In this document: positions 41,572-50,342 of the stretch, piece by piece
How positions within the stretch are numbered: position 1 is the first letter of the stretch
Layout of the letters: each line of letters starts with the position of its first letter
Source of the DNA: Chloroflexota bacterium
GTDB taxonomy: Bacteria > Chloroflexota > Limnocylindria > Limnocylindrales > CSP1-4
Reading direction: 5' to 3'
NCBI GenBank assembly: GCA_019637815.1
Contig: JAHBUZ010000007.1
Coordinates: 109,184-173,183 of the forward strand
DNA: 64,000 bases
The notes under the pieces: generated by a model
Database searches by the model: none
What the model was told of the DNA's origin: nothing
What the model saw: only the letters and a program-made list of their open reading frames with translations
Position numbers and translations under genes: made by a program

Positions 41572-42099
41572 ATGGACACCGCCCCGACCCCCGCCGGCTT
41601 CGCCACCCTCAACCCGTTCTTCATCACCCGCGACGTGGAGGGGCTCATCACCTTCCTCCAGGAGGTGTTCGGTGGCCAGGAGCATCCCGATGCCCGGACC
41701 ATGGACATCGACGGGCTGCTGCTCCATGCCGAGCTGGAGATCGGCGGCACCACGCTGATGTTCGGCGAGCGCAAGCCGGGCTGGCCGTTCCTGCCGCAGC
41801 TGACCCAGATCTACGTCACGGACATCGAGGCGACGCTCGCCCGTGCCGAGGAGCGCGGTGCGCGGGTCGTCACCCACCCGACCGACTTCTTCGGGACGAG
41901 CTTCTCGCGGGTCCTGGACCCGTGGGGCAACCTGTGGTGGGTGTACCAGCACGGCGAGGCACCGGAGATGGACTGGTCGTCCCCGGATGACGACGCGGAC
42001 GCCGACCTCACGGAGTGGACCGACCCCGACCTCGCGTACATCCATCGGACCCTCCTCGAGACGATGCCCACGCTCGACACCGAGCCCGGACCCAGCTGA
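41572..42099 (+). CDS. VOC family protein (glyoxalase/bleomycin resistance fold)
   Basis: 175 residues. Two beta-alpha-beta-beta-beta units: LNPFFITRDVEGLITFLQEVFGG with LLHAELEIGGTTLMFGE, and QIYVTDIEATLARAEERGARVV with RVLDPWGNLWWVYQH. PhnB/YdeN-like proteins of this length bind small ligands; without clear metal His/Glu pairs the reaction is unknown. A C-terminal acidic stretch (SSPDDDADADLTEW) is unusual. ATG 41572 has GGAGG 6 nt upstream; the ATG at 41566 directly abuts it. Confidence 0.88.
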   Translation: MDTAPTPAGFATLNPFFITRDVEGLITFLQEVFGGQEHPDARTMDIDGLLLHAELEIGGTTLMFGERKPGWPFLPQLTQIYVTDIEATLARAEERGARVVTHPTDFFGTSFSRVLDPWGNLWWVYQHGEAPEMDWSSPDDDADADLTEWTDPDLAYIHRTLLETMPTLDTEPGPS

Positions 42100-42202
42100 C
42101 AGGGGTCCCATCCGGACCACCGCGGACGTCACCCGATCGGGTCATGGCGCGATGCGCGACGAGCGATCAGCGTGTCGACCGTCCGCATCCCTGGAGGCTC
42201 GC

Positions 42203-43609
42203 ATGACCCGCCGCTCGCTCGCTCGACCCGCCACCGTGCTGCTCGCGGCGGCACTGGGTGCCGGTGTCGCGGTGCCCGTCGCTGCCCAGACGCCCGACGG
42301 CCTGCTCCAGGACCGGGCGGCGCAGGTCGGCGACCTGTACGCGTGGATCAGCCCGGACCAGGCCGGCAGCGTGACCATCGTCACCACCTGGGGTGGCGCC
42401 CATGCGCCCTCGGAGTGGGCCACCCAGGCGTGGTTCGACCCGGACCTGACCTACTGGATCAAGGTCGACAACGATGGCGACGGCTCCGCCGAGATCACCT
42501 GGTCGTTCACCTTCACGACCCGCCTCGATGCGCCCGACAGCATCTGGCCGACCGGCTTCGGTCAGCTGCCGAGCACGCCGCCGACGGTCATCCAGGAGGT
42601 CAACGTCCGCCGGGACGATGTGCTGCTCATCACGAGCCAGGTGCCGCCACCCAACATCGGTCCGCGCACGACCCCCGGGTACGCGTCCATGGTCGCCAAC
42701 TACCTCAGCATCCTCGACCCGAACAGCAGCACCGGCCGTGTCTTCGCCGGGCAGCGGGATGACCCGATGTTCGGTGATCTGGGGGCGCTCGGGGACCTCC
42801 TGACCAACCGCAGCCGCGCGAACACCCATGTGGTGCCCACGAAGAAGGCCAAGGCACAGGACACACGCTCCGGGATGGACACGCTGGCCATCGCCATCCA
42901 GGTGCCCATCGGTGAGCTGACCGCGGACGGGACGGTCCCTTCGGACGTCAGCGCACCCGGCTCGACCATCGGTATCTGGGCCGGCGCCAGCCGCTCCGGA
43001 CCGGGTGGCGATCTCGTCCAGGTGTCGCGCGTCGGTGCCCCCTTCATCGAGCAGTGGTTCATCCCCTATGGCTACAAGGACGCATGGCGGGCGGGCGATC
43101 CGTCCACCGATGCCGACTACGAGGGCTGGTATCTCCAGCCCGAGCTCGCGAGCCTCCTCGACCAGGCCTATCCGAAGCTGCCGACCCCCCGGACGACCGA
43201 TCGGACCGACCTCGCGCAGGTGCTCGGCCGGGGCATCCCGGGACTGACCCAGACCGCCACCGAGGGCGTGGCCGACCAGCTGCGGCTCAACCTCGCCGTG
43301 CCACCCACGAAGAAGCCGAACCGCCTCGGCGTGATGGGCGGCGACCTGGCGGGCTATCCCAATGGCCGTCGACCCACCGATGACGTCGTGGACATCACGC
43401 TTCGGATGGTGGGCGATGGCTATGGCGCCTCGTTCGCGGAGCTGCTGGGTGCGGTCGGTGTGACGGCCGTGGACACCAGGGCGGCACGCACCCTCGGCGA
43501 CGGCTGTGCCCGCAATGACGCGAAGGCCATCAAGGACTTCCCGTACCTCGGCACTCCCTGGGATGGCGTGAAGGGCGGCAGGACCCACAAGGTCTGCCCC
43601 GCCAAGTAG
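42203..43609 (+). CDS. DUF4331 family secreted protein
   Basis: 468 residues. GGAGG lies 5 nt before the ATG at 42203. Signal peptide ATVLLAAALGAGVAVPVAAQ. The family is recognised by an N-terminal region such as DLYAWISPDQAGSVTIVTTWGG, a dyad DGDGSAEITWSFTF, LAIAIQVPIGEL and the C-terminal RPTDDVVDITLRMV and DFPYLGTPWDG. Function is unknown; the proteins are exported beta-rich enzymes or binding proteins. Cys are few (CARND, KVCPAK), again at the C-terminus. Confidence 0.87.
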   Translation: MTRRSLARPATVLLAAALGAGVAVPVAAQTPDGLLQDRAAQVGDLYAWISPDQAGSVTIVTTWGGAHAPSEWATQAWFDPDLTYWIKVDNDGDGSAEITWSFTFTTRLDAPDSIWPTGFGQLPSTPPTVIQEVNVRRDDVLLITSQVPPPNIGPRTTPGYASMVANYLSILDPNSSTGRVFAGQRDDPMFGDLGALGDLLTNRSRANTHVVPTKKAKAQDTRSGMDTLAIAIQVPIGELTADGTVPSDVSAPGSTIGIWAGASRSGPGGDLVQVSRVGAPFIEQWFIPYGYKDAWRAGDPSTDADYEGWYLQPELASLLDQAYPKLPTPRTTDRTDLAQVLGRGIPGLTQTATEGVADQLRLNLAVPPTKKPNRLGVMGGDLAGYPNGRRPTDDVVDITLRMVGDGYGASFAELLGAVGVTAVDTRAARTLGDGCARNDAKAIKDFPYLGTPWDGVKGGRTHKVCPAK

Positions 43610-43654
43610 CACCGCGGAGCGTCGAGTCCGCGGCGCGCTCGCCTCGGCTGCGTC

Positions 43655-45574
43655 TCAGGAGGTGGGCGGCGGGACGGGTGGCACCCAGACCGCCTCGCCC
43701 GGGTCCACGCCCTTCCCGGTCGGTCGACTCGTGTCCGGGATGGGACGTCCGGCATGGTCCGCGTCCACCTCGGCGATCCACAGGACCTCCGGGCCGTCCT
43801 CGAACCCTGGCCTCGGGACGGACATGCTCGCCCGGAACACGACGGCGTCCCCGAACCGGACCGGGTCGGCGGGTCGGCGTGGGTTCGGCCAGCTCGCGTA
43901 CGGATGGGTCGTGCCACGCGTCGTGGCATCGGTGACCATGGTCACGCTCCCGCCCGAGAAGCTGCGGACGAGCAGCGCCCGGTCATCGAGCGCCGTGATC
44001 GCCCGCACGTCGATGCCCTGCGGGTCGTCGGTCAGGCGGATCGTGTCCGATGGGGACCCACCCGTGACCCACAGCTGACCTCGACCGCCATCCTCGGTCG
44101 CCGGGAAGACGACCCGTGGACCGATGATCGCGACGGGCGCCCCGTGAGGCCCTGCGGGCTCGCGAGCATCCTCGGAGAGGAGCACGGGTGGCGGGATCCG
44201 GTCGGGCGTGTCGTCCAGCGACCGGACCTGGAGGGCATACGGTCGCGCGGCACCGCTGCCGTCGCTCGCCCACAGGAACAGCCAGCGTGACGACCATCCG
44301 TCCCCGTCCGGCACGACGGTCAGGCCGTGCGGGTCCGATGGCCCGGTCGCATCGATGTCCGTCAGCCGGGTCGGGCCATATGCTGCCCAGACCTCCCGAC
44401 CGCTGGCGCCGTCATCGGCGGTCATCAGGACGGTGGTCGACCAGAGGACGAACTCCCGCGGGTCCGAGCCGAGCGGGCCCGGTCGGAGGTCCGCCACCAG
44501 CCACGGACCCTTGCCCGTGACGACGCGGTCGTCATCGGTCGTCCATGGCTCGCGGCCGTGCGTCCCATCGTCCGCGGAGAACCAGACGCCGCCGTTCCGA
44601 TACCGCAGGTCGGTCGGGTCGGAACCATCCGGTCCCGGTCGGATGTCACCCAGCATCCGGATGGAGCCGCCACGGTCCGACACGATCCACGGCTCACGGC
44701 CGTGGACACCGTCGTCGGCGCTGAACAGGCCCGCACCCCCACGACCCCACATGTCCTGCGGGTCGGAGCCGAGGGGCCCGGGGCGGATGTCCCGGAGCAT
44801 CCTCGTCCCCGCGATCGTCCCGTCGCTGACCCACGGCTCGCGGCCATGGATGCCGTCGTCCGCCGTGAACAGCAGGTGCCCCTCGATGGCCACCAGGTCA
44901 CGTGGATCCCACGGGCCGGTGCCGTCCGCGTGTGCCACGCGTCGTGTGCCGCTCCGTCGGCCATCGCTCTGCCAGAGCGATCGGCGTGGGTCACGCGTCC
45001 CATCCGCCCGGACGCGGTACGCGCTGTAGAACAGCAGGTCGGGCCGCCGGAGCGTGGCCCACTGACGGACATGGTCGGCGGTCGCGCGCTGGGTGCCGTC
45101 CCGCGGGTCGCGAGGATCCCGGCCGATGGTCACCACCGCGCCGATGGGACTCGGGTCCCCGACGGTCGGCAGCCGCGTGGCGATGCCCAGCCGGTCACCG
45201 ACGCGGATCCGGAGGCCGCGCGCCGCGCACCACGAGTCGGTCTGCACGCCCGCGAACGTCACCGCGGACGGTCCGCGGCCCCGGACCTGCTCCTCCACCT
45301 GGAAGCGGAACGACGAGACCGTGCGGTCATCGAACGCCCCACGTCCGCTGGGATCGCCGCGGCCGAGGATGGCGACCACGCGGCCCATCAGGATCCGCGG
45401 GGCGCTCGGCGCGATCTGCCCGAAGAGCGGCCATCGGGACAGGCCACACGACTCCGCGCGGACCCGGTCCACGCCGGTCGGCCCGGGACCGATCAGGGTA
45501 CCGACCGCGAGCAGCAGCGCGGCCAGCAGCACGACGGGTCGGCGGGGGATGGGGAGCGGCGCGGGGGTCGCCAT
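43655..45574 (-). CDS. Secreted ELWxxDGT-repeat protein
   Basis: 639 residues. Signal peptide VVLLAALLLAVGTLIG. An N-terminal ~150-residue beta domain with Cys (SCGLSRW, DSWCAARG) is followed by repeats of the ELWxxDGT type: LLFTADDGIHGREPWVSDG, GLFSADDGVHGREPW, VWFSADDGTHGREPW and VLMTADDGASGREVW, each followed by an IRPGPLGSDP-like turn. This probably forms a beta-propeller on the cell surface. No enzyme motif. It is convergent with the DUF4331 gene; the 45-bp gap holds nothing notable. Confidence 0.87.
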   Translation of the reverse strand: MATPAPLPIPRRPVVLLAALLLAVGTLIGPGPTGVDRVRAESCGLSRWPLFGQIAPSAPRILMGRVVAILGRGDPSGRGAFDDRTVSSFRFQVEEQVRGRGPSAVTFAGVQTDSWCAARGLRIRVGDRLGIATRLPTVGDPSPIGAVVTIGRDPRDPRDGTQRATADHVRQWATLRRPDLLFYSAYRVRADGTRDPRRSLWQSDGRRSGTRRVAHADGTGPWDPRDLVAIEGHLLFTADDGIHGREPWVSDGTIAGTRMLRDIRPGPLGSDPQDMWGRGGAGLFSADDGVHGREPWIVSDRGGSIRMLGDIRPGPDGSDPTDLRYRNGGVWFSADDGTHGREPWTTDDDRVVTGKGPWLVADLRPGPLGSDPREFVLWSTTVLMTADDGASGREVWAAYGPTRLTDIDATGPSDPHGLTVVPDGDGWSSRWLFLWASDGSGAARPYALQVRSLDDTPDRIPPPVLLSEDAREPAGPHGAPVAIIGPRVVFPATEDGGRGQLWVTGGSPSDTIRLTDDPQGIDVRAITALDDRALLVRSFSGGSVTMVTDATTRGTTHPYASWPNPRRPADPVRFGDAVVFRASMSVPRPGFEDGPEVLWIAEVDADHAGRPIPDTSRPTGKGVDPGEAVWVPPVPPPTS

Positions 45575-45625
45575 CGCTGGGTGGACGCGCGACCCTGCCG
45601 GATGTCACGCGGGTGGACGCACCGC

Positions 45626-47788
45626 TCAGCGCCAGGCGCGGGGCGCCTCCGGATACACCCGCACGCGTCGATATGGCTCCCGGCCGCTCGACACCGACAC
45701 GAGGTTCGCGCGCTCCACGGCCAGATGCTGGAGTCGACGCACGGACGCGTTCTGGGGCGACAGCTCGACCGGTCGGGACCCCGCCCGGACCATGCCGATG
45801 GCCTCCTCCACCTCCCGCAGGCCCGCTTCGTCCGGATCCGTCTCGAGCGCGAACAGCGAGGTCAGGCACGCCTCGATCTGGGGCGCGGTGTTCGCCTTGA
45901 GCACGAACACGGGCAGCCCGCGCTCCTCCGCCTCGCGCAGCGCGGGCGCCTTCTGCCGATAGTGGTTGCGGAGCGTGATGACCACGTCCGCATCCTCGGC
46001 ATCACGCACCAGGAGCACCGGCAGACGCAGGTCCCGGATGGCCTGCTCCAGCCGCTTGCGACTCACGCCGAAGCCGAGCACGTTGATGGTCTCCAGCGGG
46101 ACGATCGGCTCCTCGCGGGTGCCGCCGAGCCGGATGATCCGGTCGTCGCCGTCGTCGTGGCCCATCCAGCCCTCATCGAGCGCGGCGCGCATGGTGGCGG
46201 GTGACCCGGGCGTCACGCCCGGCGTGTCCTCGACCTCGTCCATCGCATCGGCTGCCGCGGCATCCCCATCCGCCTCCGCCTCGACCTCCGAGTGGAGCGT
46301 GGCGATGGCGCGCGTCGCGGATGCTCGCCACTCGGCCTGTCGCTCGAACTCGCGTGCATCGCGGGCCCTCGGCTCGGGTGGGGGCGTGCCCCGCTCCAGG
46401 GGACCGCGATCGGCCACCCCGGACGCGCGGAAGGGCGTCGCGCCACCGAACCCCAGCACCTCACCGCCGCCCGGCCAGGAGTCGGTCGGGCCCTCGGCGC
46501 GTGGGCCATTGCCGGCGCTCCGACCCCCGGCGCTCCGACCACGCGTGCTCCGCCAGCCACCGCTGGCACCCGGTCGATAGCCCGAGCGACCGCGATCTCC
46601 GCCCGGACCCCCGGCCACGGGACCCACCTCGCCCCGTCGCGCGTCCGGACGCCAGCCCGGCTCCACGCGCCAGCCACTCTGCCCCTGGCCCACGAGACCA
46701 CCGAATCGCTCGCCCGGCAGCTGGGTCGTGGGTCCGGGTCGCGGCCTCGACTGCGACTTGTGGACGCCACCCTCGTCCCGCCAACGGAGCTCGGGGGCCT
46801 CGGGGTCGCCCCGAAGCAGCCCGTCGACCGTCTCTGCGACATCGGCGTGGACCGTCACCCGGTCCCGGTCGATGATCTCCACGACGACATCGAACGTGGG
46901 CGGTGCCTTGCGCTCGAGGACGCTCTTCTGGGTCCGTCGACGGCGCGCCTCCTCGTCACCCAGGGTCACCGTCTGGATGCCGCCGATGAGGTCGGACAGG
47001 GTCGGGTTGACCATCAGGTTGTCGAGGCTGTTGCCGTGCGCGGTGCCGATGAGCTGGACGCCCCGCTCGGCGATGGTGCGGGCCGCGGCCGCCTCCAGCT
47101 CCGTGCCGATCTCATCGATGACGATGACCTCGGGCATGTGGTTCTCCACCGCCTCGATCATGACCGCGTGCTGGTGGGCCGGCGTGCGCACCTGCATCCG
47201 GCGTGCCCGTCCGATGCCCGGATGCGGGATGTCGCCATCCCCCGCGATCTCGTTGCTGGTGTCGACGACCACCACGCGCTTGTCGGCCACCTCCGCGAGC
47301 ACCCGCGCGGCCTCCCGGAGCATGGTCGTCTTGCCGATGCCCGGCCGACCCATGATGAGCACCGACTTCCCGGAGCTGACCAGGTCATCGATGATCTCGA
47401 TGGTCCCGAACACGGCCCGACCGATGCGGCACGTGAGGCCGACGATCTTGCCGCTCCGATTGCGGATGGCGCTGATGCGATGGAGGGTGCGCTCGATGCC
47501 CGCCCGATTGTCCTCGCCGAACGAGCCGACATGGATCACGACGTGCTCGATGTCCGCCTCGGTGATCTCGCGATCGAGGAGCACGCTCTCGCCGCCCGCA
47601 CCGAAGCGGGCCTCCGGCAGACGACCGAGGTCCATCACGACCTCGATGACGTCCGAGGCGTTGGGCAGCGCGCGGATGGCGTCGCCGATCTCCTCGGGCA
47701 GCGCCAGCAGCAGTGCCGCCATGTCGTCGGTCGTCTCGCGCATGGTCACGTCGGCCACGGGTCCTCCTTCCGGTCCCTTGGGGCTCAT
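45626..47788 (-). CDS. AAA ATPase with C-terminal R3H domain (Ycf45-like)
   Basis: 720 residues. The N-terminal half is a SpoIIIAA/Ycf45-type P-loop ATPase: Walker [10 protein letters not shown] (147-155), Walker B VIVIDE (221-226), [12 protein letters not shown] sensor region and [21 protein letters not shown] ~170-residue Gly/Arg/Ser-rich disordered linker follows. The C-terminus has [11 protein letters not shown] and an R3H domain ([20 protein letters not shown], with Arg and His four apart) that binds single-stranded nucleic acid. The combination occurs in cyanobacteria, chloroplast Ycf45 and Firmicutes but is poorly characterised. It starts with ATGA over the stop of the GNAT-like gene. 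Confidence 0.9.
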   Translation of the reverse strand: MSPKGPEGGPVADVTMRETTDDMAALLLALPEEIGDAIRALPNASDVIEVVMDLGRLPEARFGAGGESVLLDREITEADIEHVVIHVGSFGEDNRAGIERTLHRISAIRNRSGKIVGLTCRIGRAVFGTIEIIDDLVSSGKSVLIMGRPGIGKTTMLREAARVLAEVADKRVVVVDTSNEIAGDGDIPHPGIGRARRMQVRTPAHQHAVMIEAVENHMPEVIVIDEIGTELEAAAARTIAERGVQLIGTAHGNSLDNLMVNPTLSDLIGGIQTVTLGDEEARRRRTQKSVLERKAPPTFDVVVEIIDRDRVTVHADVAETVDGLLRGDPEAPELRWRDEGGVHKSQSRPRPGPTTQLPGERFGGLVGQGQSGWRVEPGWRPDARRGEVGPVAGGPGGDRGRSGYRPGASGGWRSTRGRSAGGRSAGNGPRAEGPTDSWPGGGEVLGFGGATPFRASGVADRGPLERGTPPPEPRARDAREFERQAEWRASATRAIATLHSEVEAEADGDAAAADAMDEVEDTPGVTPGSPATMRAALDEGWMGHDDGDDRIIRLGGTREEPIVPLETINVLGFGVSRKRLEQAIRDLRLPVLLVRDAEDADVVITLRNHYRQKAPALREAEERGLPVFVLKANTAPQIEACLTSLFALETDPDEAGLREVEEAIGMVRAGSRPVELSPQNASVRRLQHLAVERANLVSVSSGREPYRRVRVYPEAPRAWR

Positions 47789-48882
47789 CGGGTCGCCGCC
47801 GGCAGCAGGGCCGGCTCCGCGACGCGGACGAGGGTCTCCTTCATGAGCAGTGATACCTGGGCGACGCGTCGGAAGCCGACCTCCTCGAGACGTCGATCGA
47901 GCGGGGATTCGTAGGTCCTGACGGCCGCGATCACCCCGCGCCCCCGGGGTGACTCATCCGTCGATCGTCGGGCCAGCGCCTCGTGGCTGCGCTCGCCGAT
48001 CACGGCCAGGCCGTGCCGGATGAGCGTCGTCGCGTCGTGGTCCGCCCGACTGATCACCCGAAGATAGTGTGGCTGCTCCGTGCGAGACACGCCCAGCTGG
48101 AGGAACGCGGCCAGCTCCGGGGCACGGTCCGCGTCGGCGCCCTGCACGAACGCCTCGGTGTCCGCGAAGCGCAGGATGGGCGTGAGCGACGATCGGGGGA
48201 TGCGTGCCTGGTCCGCGCCGCGCTCCCAGTCGGCGAGCCGATAGCCCTCGAGCCGACTCACCGGGGCGGGTGTCGCTGCCGCGTACAGTCGGCCCAGCTG
48301 GAGGGCATCGGCGGGCACCAGCGGTCGGATCCGCTGACGACCCAGCTCGCTGTCGGTGGCCATCGCGGGCCAGGCCTGGCCGGCCGGTCGATGGAGCACC
48401 AGCTCCTCGCCGTATCGCGCGAAGCCATGCTGCATGAACAGCTCCACGTTGCCGCCCTCATCGGCGCACGCGACATGGAAGCGGGCACAACCGCGCTTGC
48501 CGCCGTCCCGCAGGAGATGCTGGACCAGGCGATAGCGGACATCGCCAGCCGCCGAGCCCTGGTCGGTCGTGCCCTGGTCCACGGCGTCCAGCTCCACTAC
48601 CGTCCACTCGTCCCGCGGGTCGTTCGTCTCCACGCGAGCGAGGCCCGCGAGTCGGCCGTCCTCCTCGTAGACGTACAGCGGGTCGTGCGGCTGGAGCGCG
48701 CCGAGGGGCATCCGGAACAGGCTGAAGACGCTCATCGGGCTCGCGGTCACGGGCAGGCCCAGGGACCGCACGGCGCGCGACCGCTCGTCGCCCGAGGCGT
48801 GGGACCAGCGGGACAGCTCGCCCAGCGCCGCCAGGTCCGTGAGCCGGGCAGGCCGGACCCGTCCGGGTCGAGGGGCCATCAT
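47785..48882 (-). CDS. Double-GNAT-like protein
   Basis: 365 residues. Two acetyltransferase-like halves can be discerned: residues ~5-170 with [31 protein letters not shown] and [32 protein letters not shown], which has the typical C-terminal GNAT beta-bulge, and ~185-350 with [23 protein letters not shown] and [24 protein letters not shown]. The acetyl-CoA Q/RxxGxG/A loop is not clear in either half, so catalysis is uncertain. It is upstream of and coupled to the R3H ATPase. ATG 48882 or 48879. Confidence 0.72.
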   Translation of the reverse strand: MMAPRPGRVRPARLTDLAALGELSRWSHASGDERSRAVRSLGLPVTASPMSVFSLFRMPLGALQPHDPLYVYEEDGRLAGLARVETNDPRDEWTVVELDAVDQGTTDQGSAAGDVRYRLVQHLLRDGGKRGCARFHVACADEGGNVELFMQHGFARYGEELVLHRPAGQAWPAMATDSELGRQRIRPLVPADALQLGRLYAAATPAPVSRLEGYRLADWERGADQARIPRSSLTPILRFADTEAFVQGADADRAPELAAFLQLGVSRTEQPHYLRVISRADHDATTLIRHGLAVIGERSHEALARRSTDESPRGRGVIAAVRTYESPLDRRLEEVGFRRVAQVSLLMKETLVRVAEPALLPAATR

Positions 48883-49277
48883 GCGTGCCGTGTCGCCGGC
48901 GTCAGGCGAGGGACCGCGGTCCCGCTCCTCGGCTGTCGCCCTGGCAGTCGTCGATGGACAGGCGGGCCGGGTGCCGGCGTGCGCCCTGGCTGTGCACGGG
49001 GATCTGGCTGGTCACGATGGTCACGACTACATGCCGCTGTGTCACCCGACGTTCGCCGCACCGCACGGCAGCGGGGTCCTCGCCCGCACGGAGGGAGCGG
49101 TCAGCCAGGTGCCCCGATCATCGCACAGGGCGGCATCGGGCACCAGCGGGAGCGCCCCGGGTCGCGGATCCGCGTCCGGCGGGTCGGATCGGGTCGGGTC
49201 GGTGGGTCGGCCGAGGGACCCAGGCCATCGGCGGTACTGGTACGTTCGGTGGGGTGCCGATCGGTCCGGGCGGGTCG
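48883..49277. other. ~395 bp intergenic region with a possible G-quadruplex
   Basis: Between divergent genes. A plus-strand open frame here contains GHDGHDYMPLCHPTF but has no credible start or family match. Four GGG runs at 49181, 49191, 49196 and 49204 could form a G-quadruplex upstream of the EAL gene. Confidence 0.4.
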
Positions 49278-49283
49278 TACCGT
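49278..49283 (+). promoter_or_regulatory. -10 box TACCGT, leaderless promoter of the EAL-like gene
   Basis: TACCGT with 7 nt to the ATG at 49291. No ribosome binding site. Confidence 0.4.
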
Positions 49284-49290
49284 GCATGCC

Positions 49291-50106
49291 ATGCCCATCG
49301 ATCGGACACACCGGGACCCGCTCGACCTCCAGCAGGAGCTCGAGCGTGCCGTCGAACGCAACGAGTTCGGCGTCGAGTACCAGCCCATCATCGACCTCCA
49401 GAGCGGCGCCATCGCCGCGGTGGAGGCGCTCGTCCGCTGGCGGCACCCGCTCCTGGGCACGCTGCCTCCCGGGGACTACCTGCCACTCGCCGAGGCGACG
49501 GGGCTCATCGTGCCCATCGGGGAGCGGGTGCTGACCACGGCCGCTCGACAGCTGCGCACCTGGCACCTCGGCTTCTCGCGGATGCAGGGCCTGTCATTGC
49601 ACGTCAACGTCTCGCCGGTCCAGTTGTCCGCACCCGGCTTCGCCCAGCGGGTCGAGCGCGTCCTGGATGAGTCGGAGGTGTCCCCACTGGCACTCACCTT
49701 CGAGCTCGGCGCGGGCGCGGTGCAGCACCTGGACCCGGCCGTCGAGCTGCGGGACCTGGGCGTGGACCTGGTGCTGGAGGACTTCGGCACGGGGACCACC
49801 CTCGACGACGTCCGGCGACTGCCGGTGAGCGGCGTCAAGCTCCACCCGACGTTCGCGATGCTCGCCGCGGGTGCGCCGGAGGAGGTCATCTTCCCGGAGG
49901 CGCTGCTGTCCATCGCGCACGTGCGCGGGCTGACGGCGACCGGCAAGGGCATCGAGACACGCGACCAGGCCCGTCGTCTGTCGTCGCTCGGCTGCGACCT
50001 GGGGCAGGGGTACCTGTACAGCAAGCCGCTCGGCCCGGAGGGCATCGGCACCCTGCTCGCGCGGGGACGTGTCAGCTTCGGTACCCCGGTGCGCGCCGGC
50101 CGCTGA
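49291..50106 (+). CDS. Degenerate EAL domain protein
   Basis: 271 residues, a lone EAL-fold domain. Conserved: EAL in VEALVRW, Asn in LHVNVSP, the second Asp and GTG in EDFGTG, Lys in SGVKLHP and the terminal LGQGYLYSKPL. Changed: the ELTES motif reads ELGAG, the first Asp of DDFGTG is Glu, KID is KLH, and the catalytic AEGVET Glu is Lys in GKGIET. Phosphodiesterase activity is therefore unlikely; it may still bind c-di-GMP or partner proteins. A second degenerate c-di-GMP-type protein is at 38297. Confidence 0.88.
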   Translation: MPIDRTHRDPLDLQQELERAVERNEFGVEYQPIIDLQSGAIAAVEALVRWRHPLLGTLPPGDYLPLAEATGLIVPIGERVLTTAARQLRTWHLGFSRMQGLSLHVNVSPVQLSAPGFAQRVERVLDESEVSPLALTFELGAGAVQHLDPAVELRDLGVDLVLEDFGTGTTLDDVRRLPVSGVKLHPTFAMLAAGAPEEVIFPEALLSIAHVRGLTATGKGIETRDQARRLSSLGCDLGQGYLYSKPLGPEGIGTLLARGRVSFGTPVRAGR

Positions 50107-50221
50107 TCCGGTCCCTCCTCGGCGGTCGCTGGCACTCCCCGCCGGGAGGTGGCACCCGCGGTCGCGGGCCGGTTCCGGTGTGCCTCCGCACCATGAGTGG
50201 TACGAAAGTCCCATGCGGTGC

Positions 50222-50250
50222 TTGACGGTCGTACGGAGCGGGCGCACCAT
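50222..50250 (+). promoter_or_regulatory. Promoter TTGACG-17-CACCAT of the large secreted protein
   Basis: -35 TTGACG at 50222-50227, 17-bp spacer, -10 CACCAT at 50245-50250. The leader to the ATG at 50343 is ~85 nt. Confidence 0.45.
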
Positions 50251-50342
50251 CCCTGAACCCAGACGGAGGTCCGTGTCGCGGCCCCGCCGCGTCCCAGGAC
50301 GCCGACCTCCACCCACAGTGGCCCACGCACCCAGGTACCACC

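Noticed and set aside
48884..49280. Plus-strand frame containing GHDGHDYMPLCHPTF
   Set aside because: No good start, reads into low-complexity sequence and then a wrong frame of the EAL gene; no family recognised.
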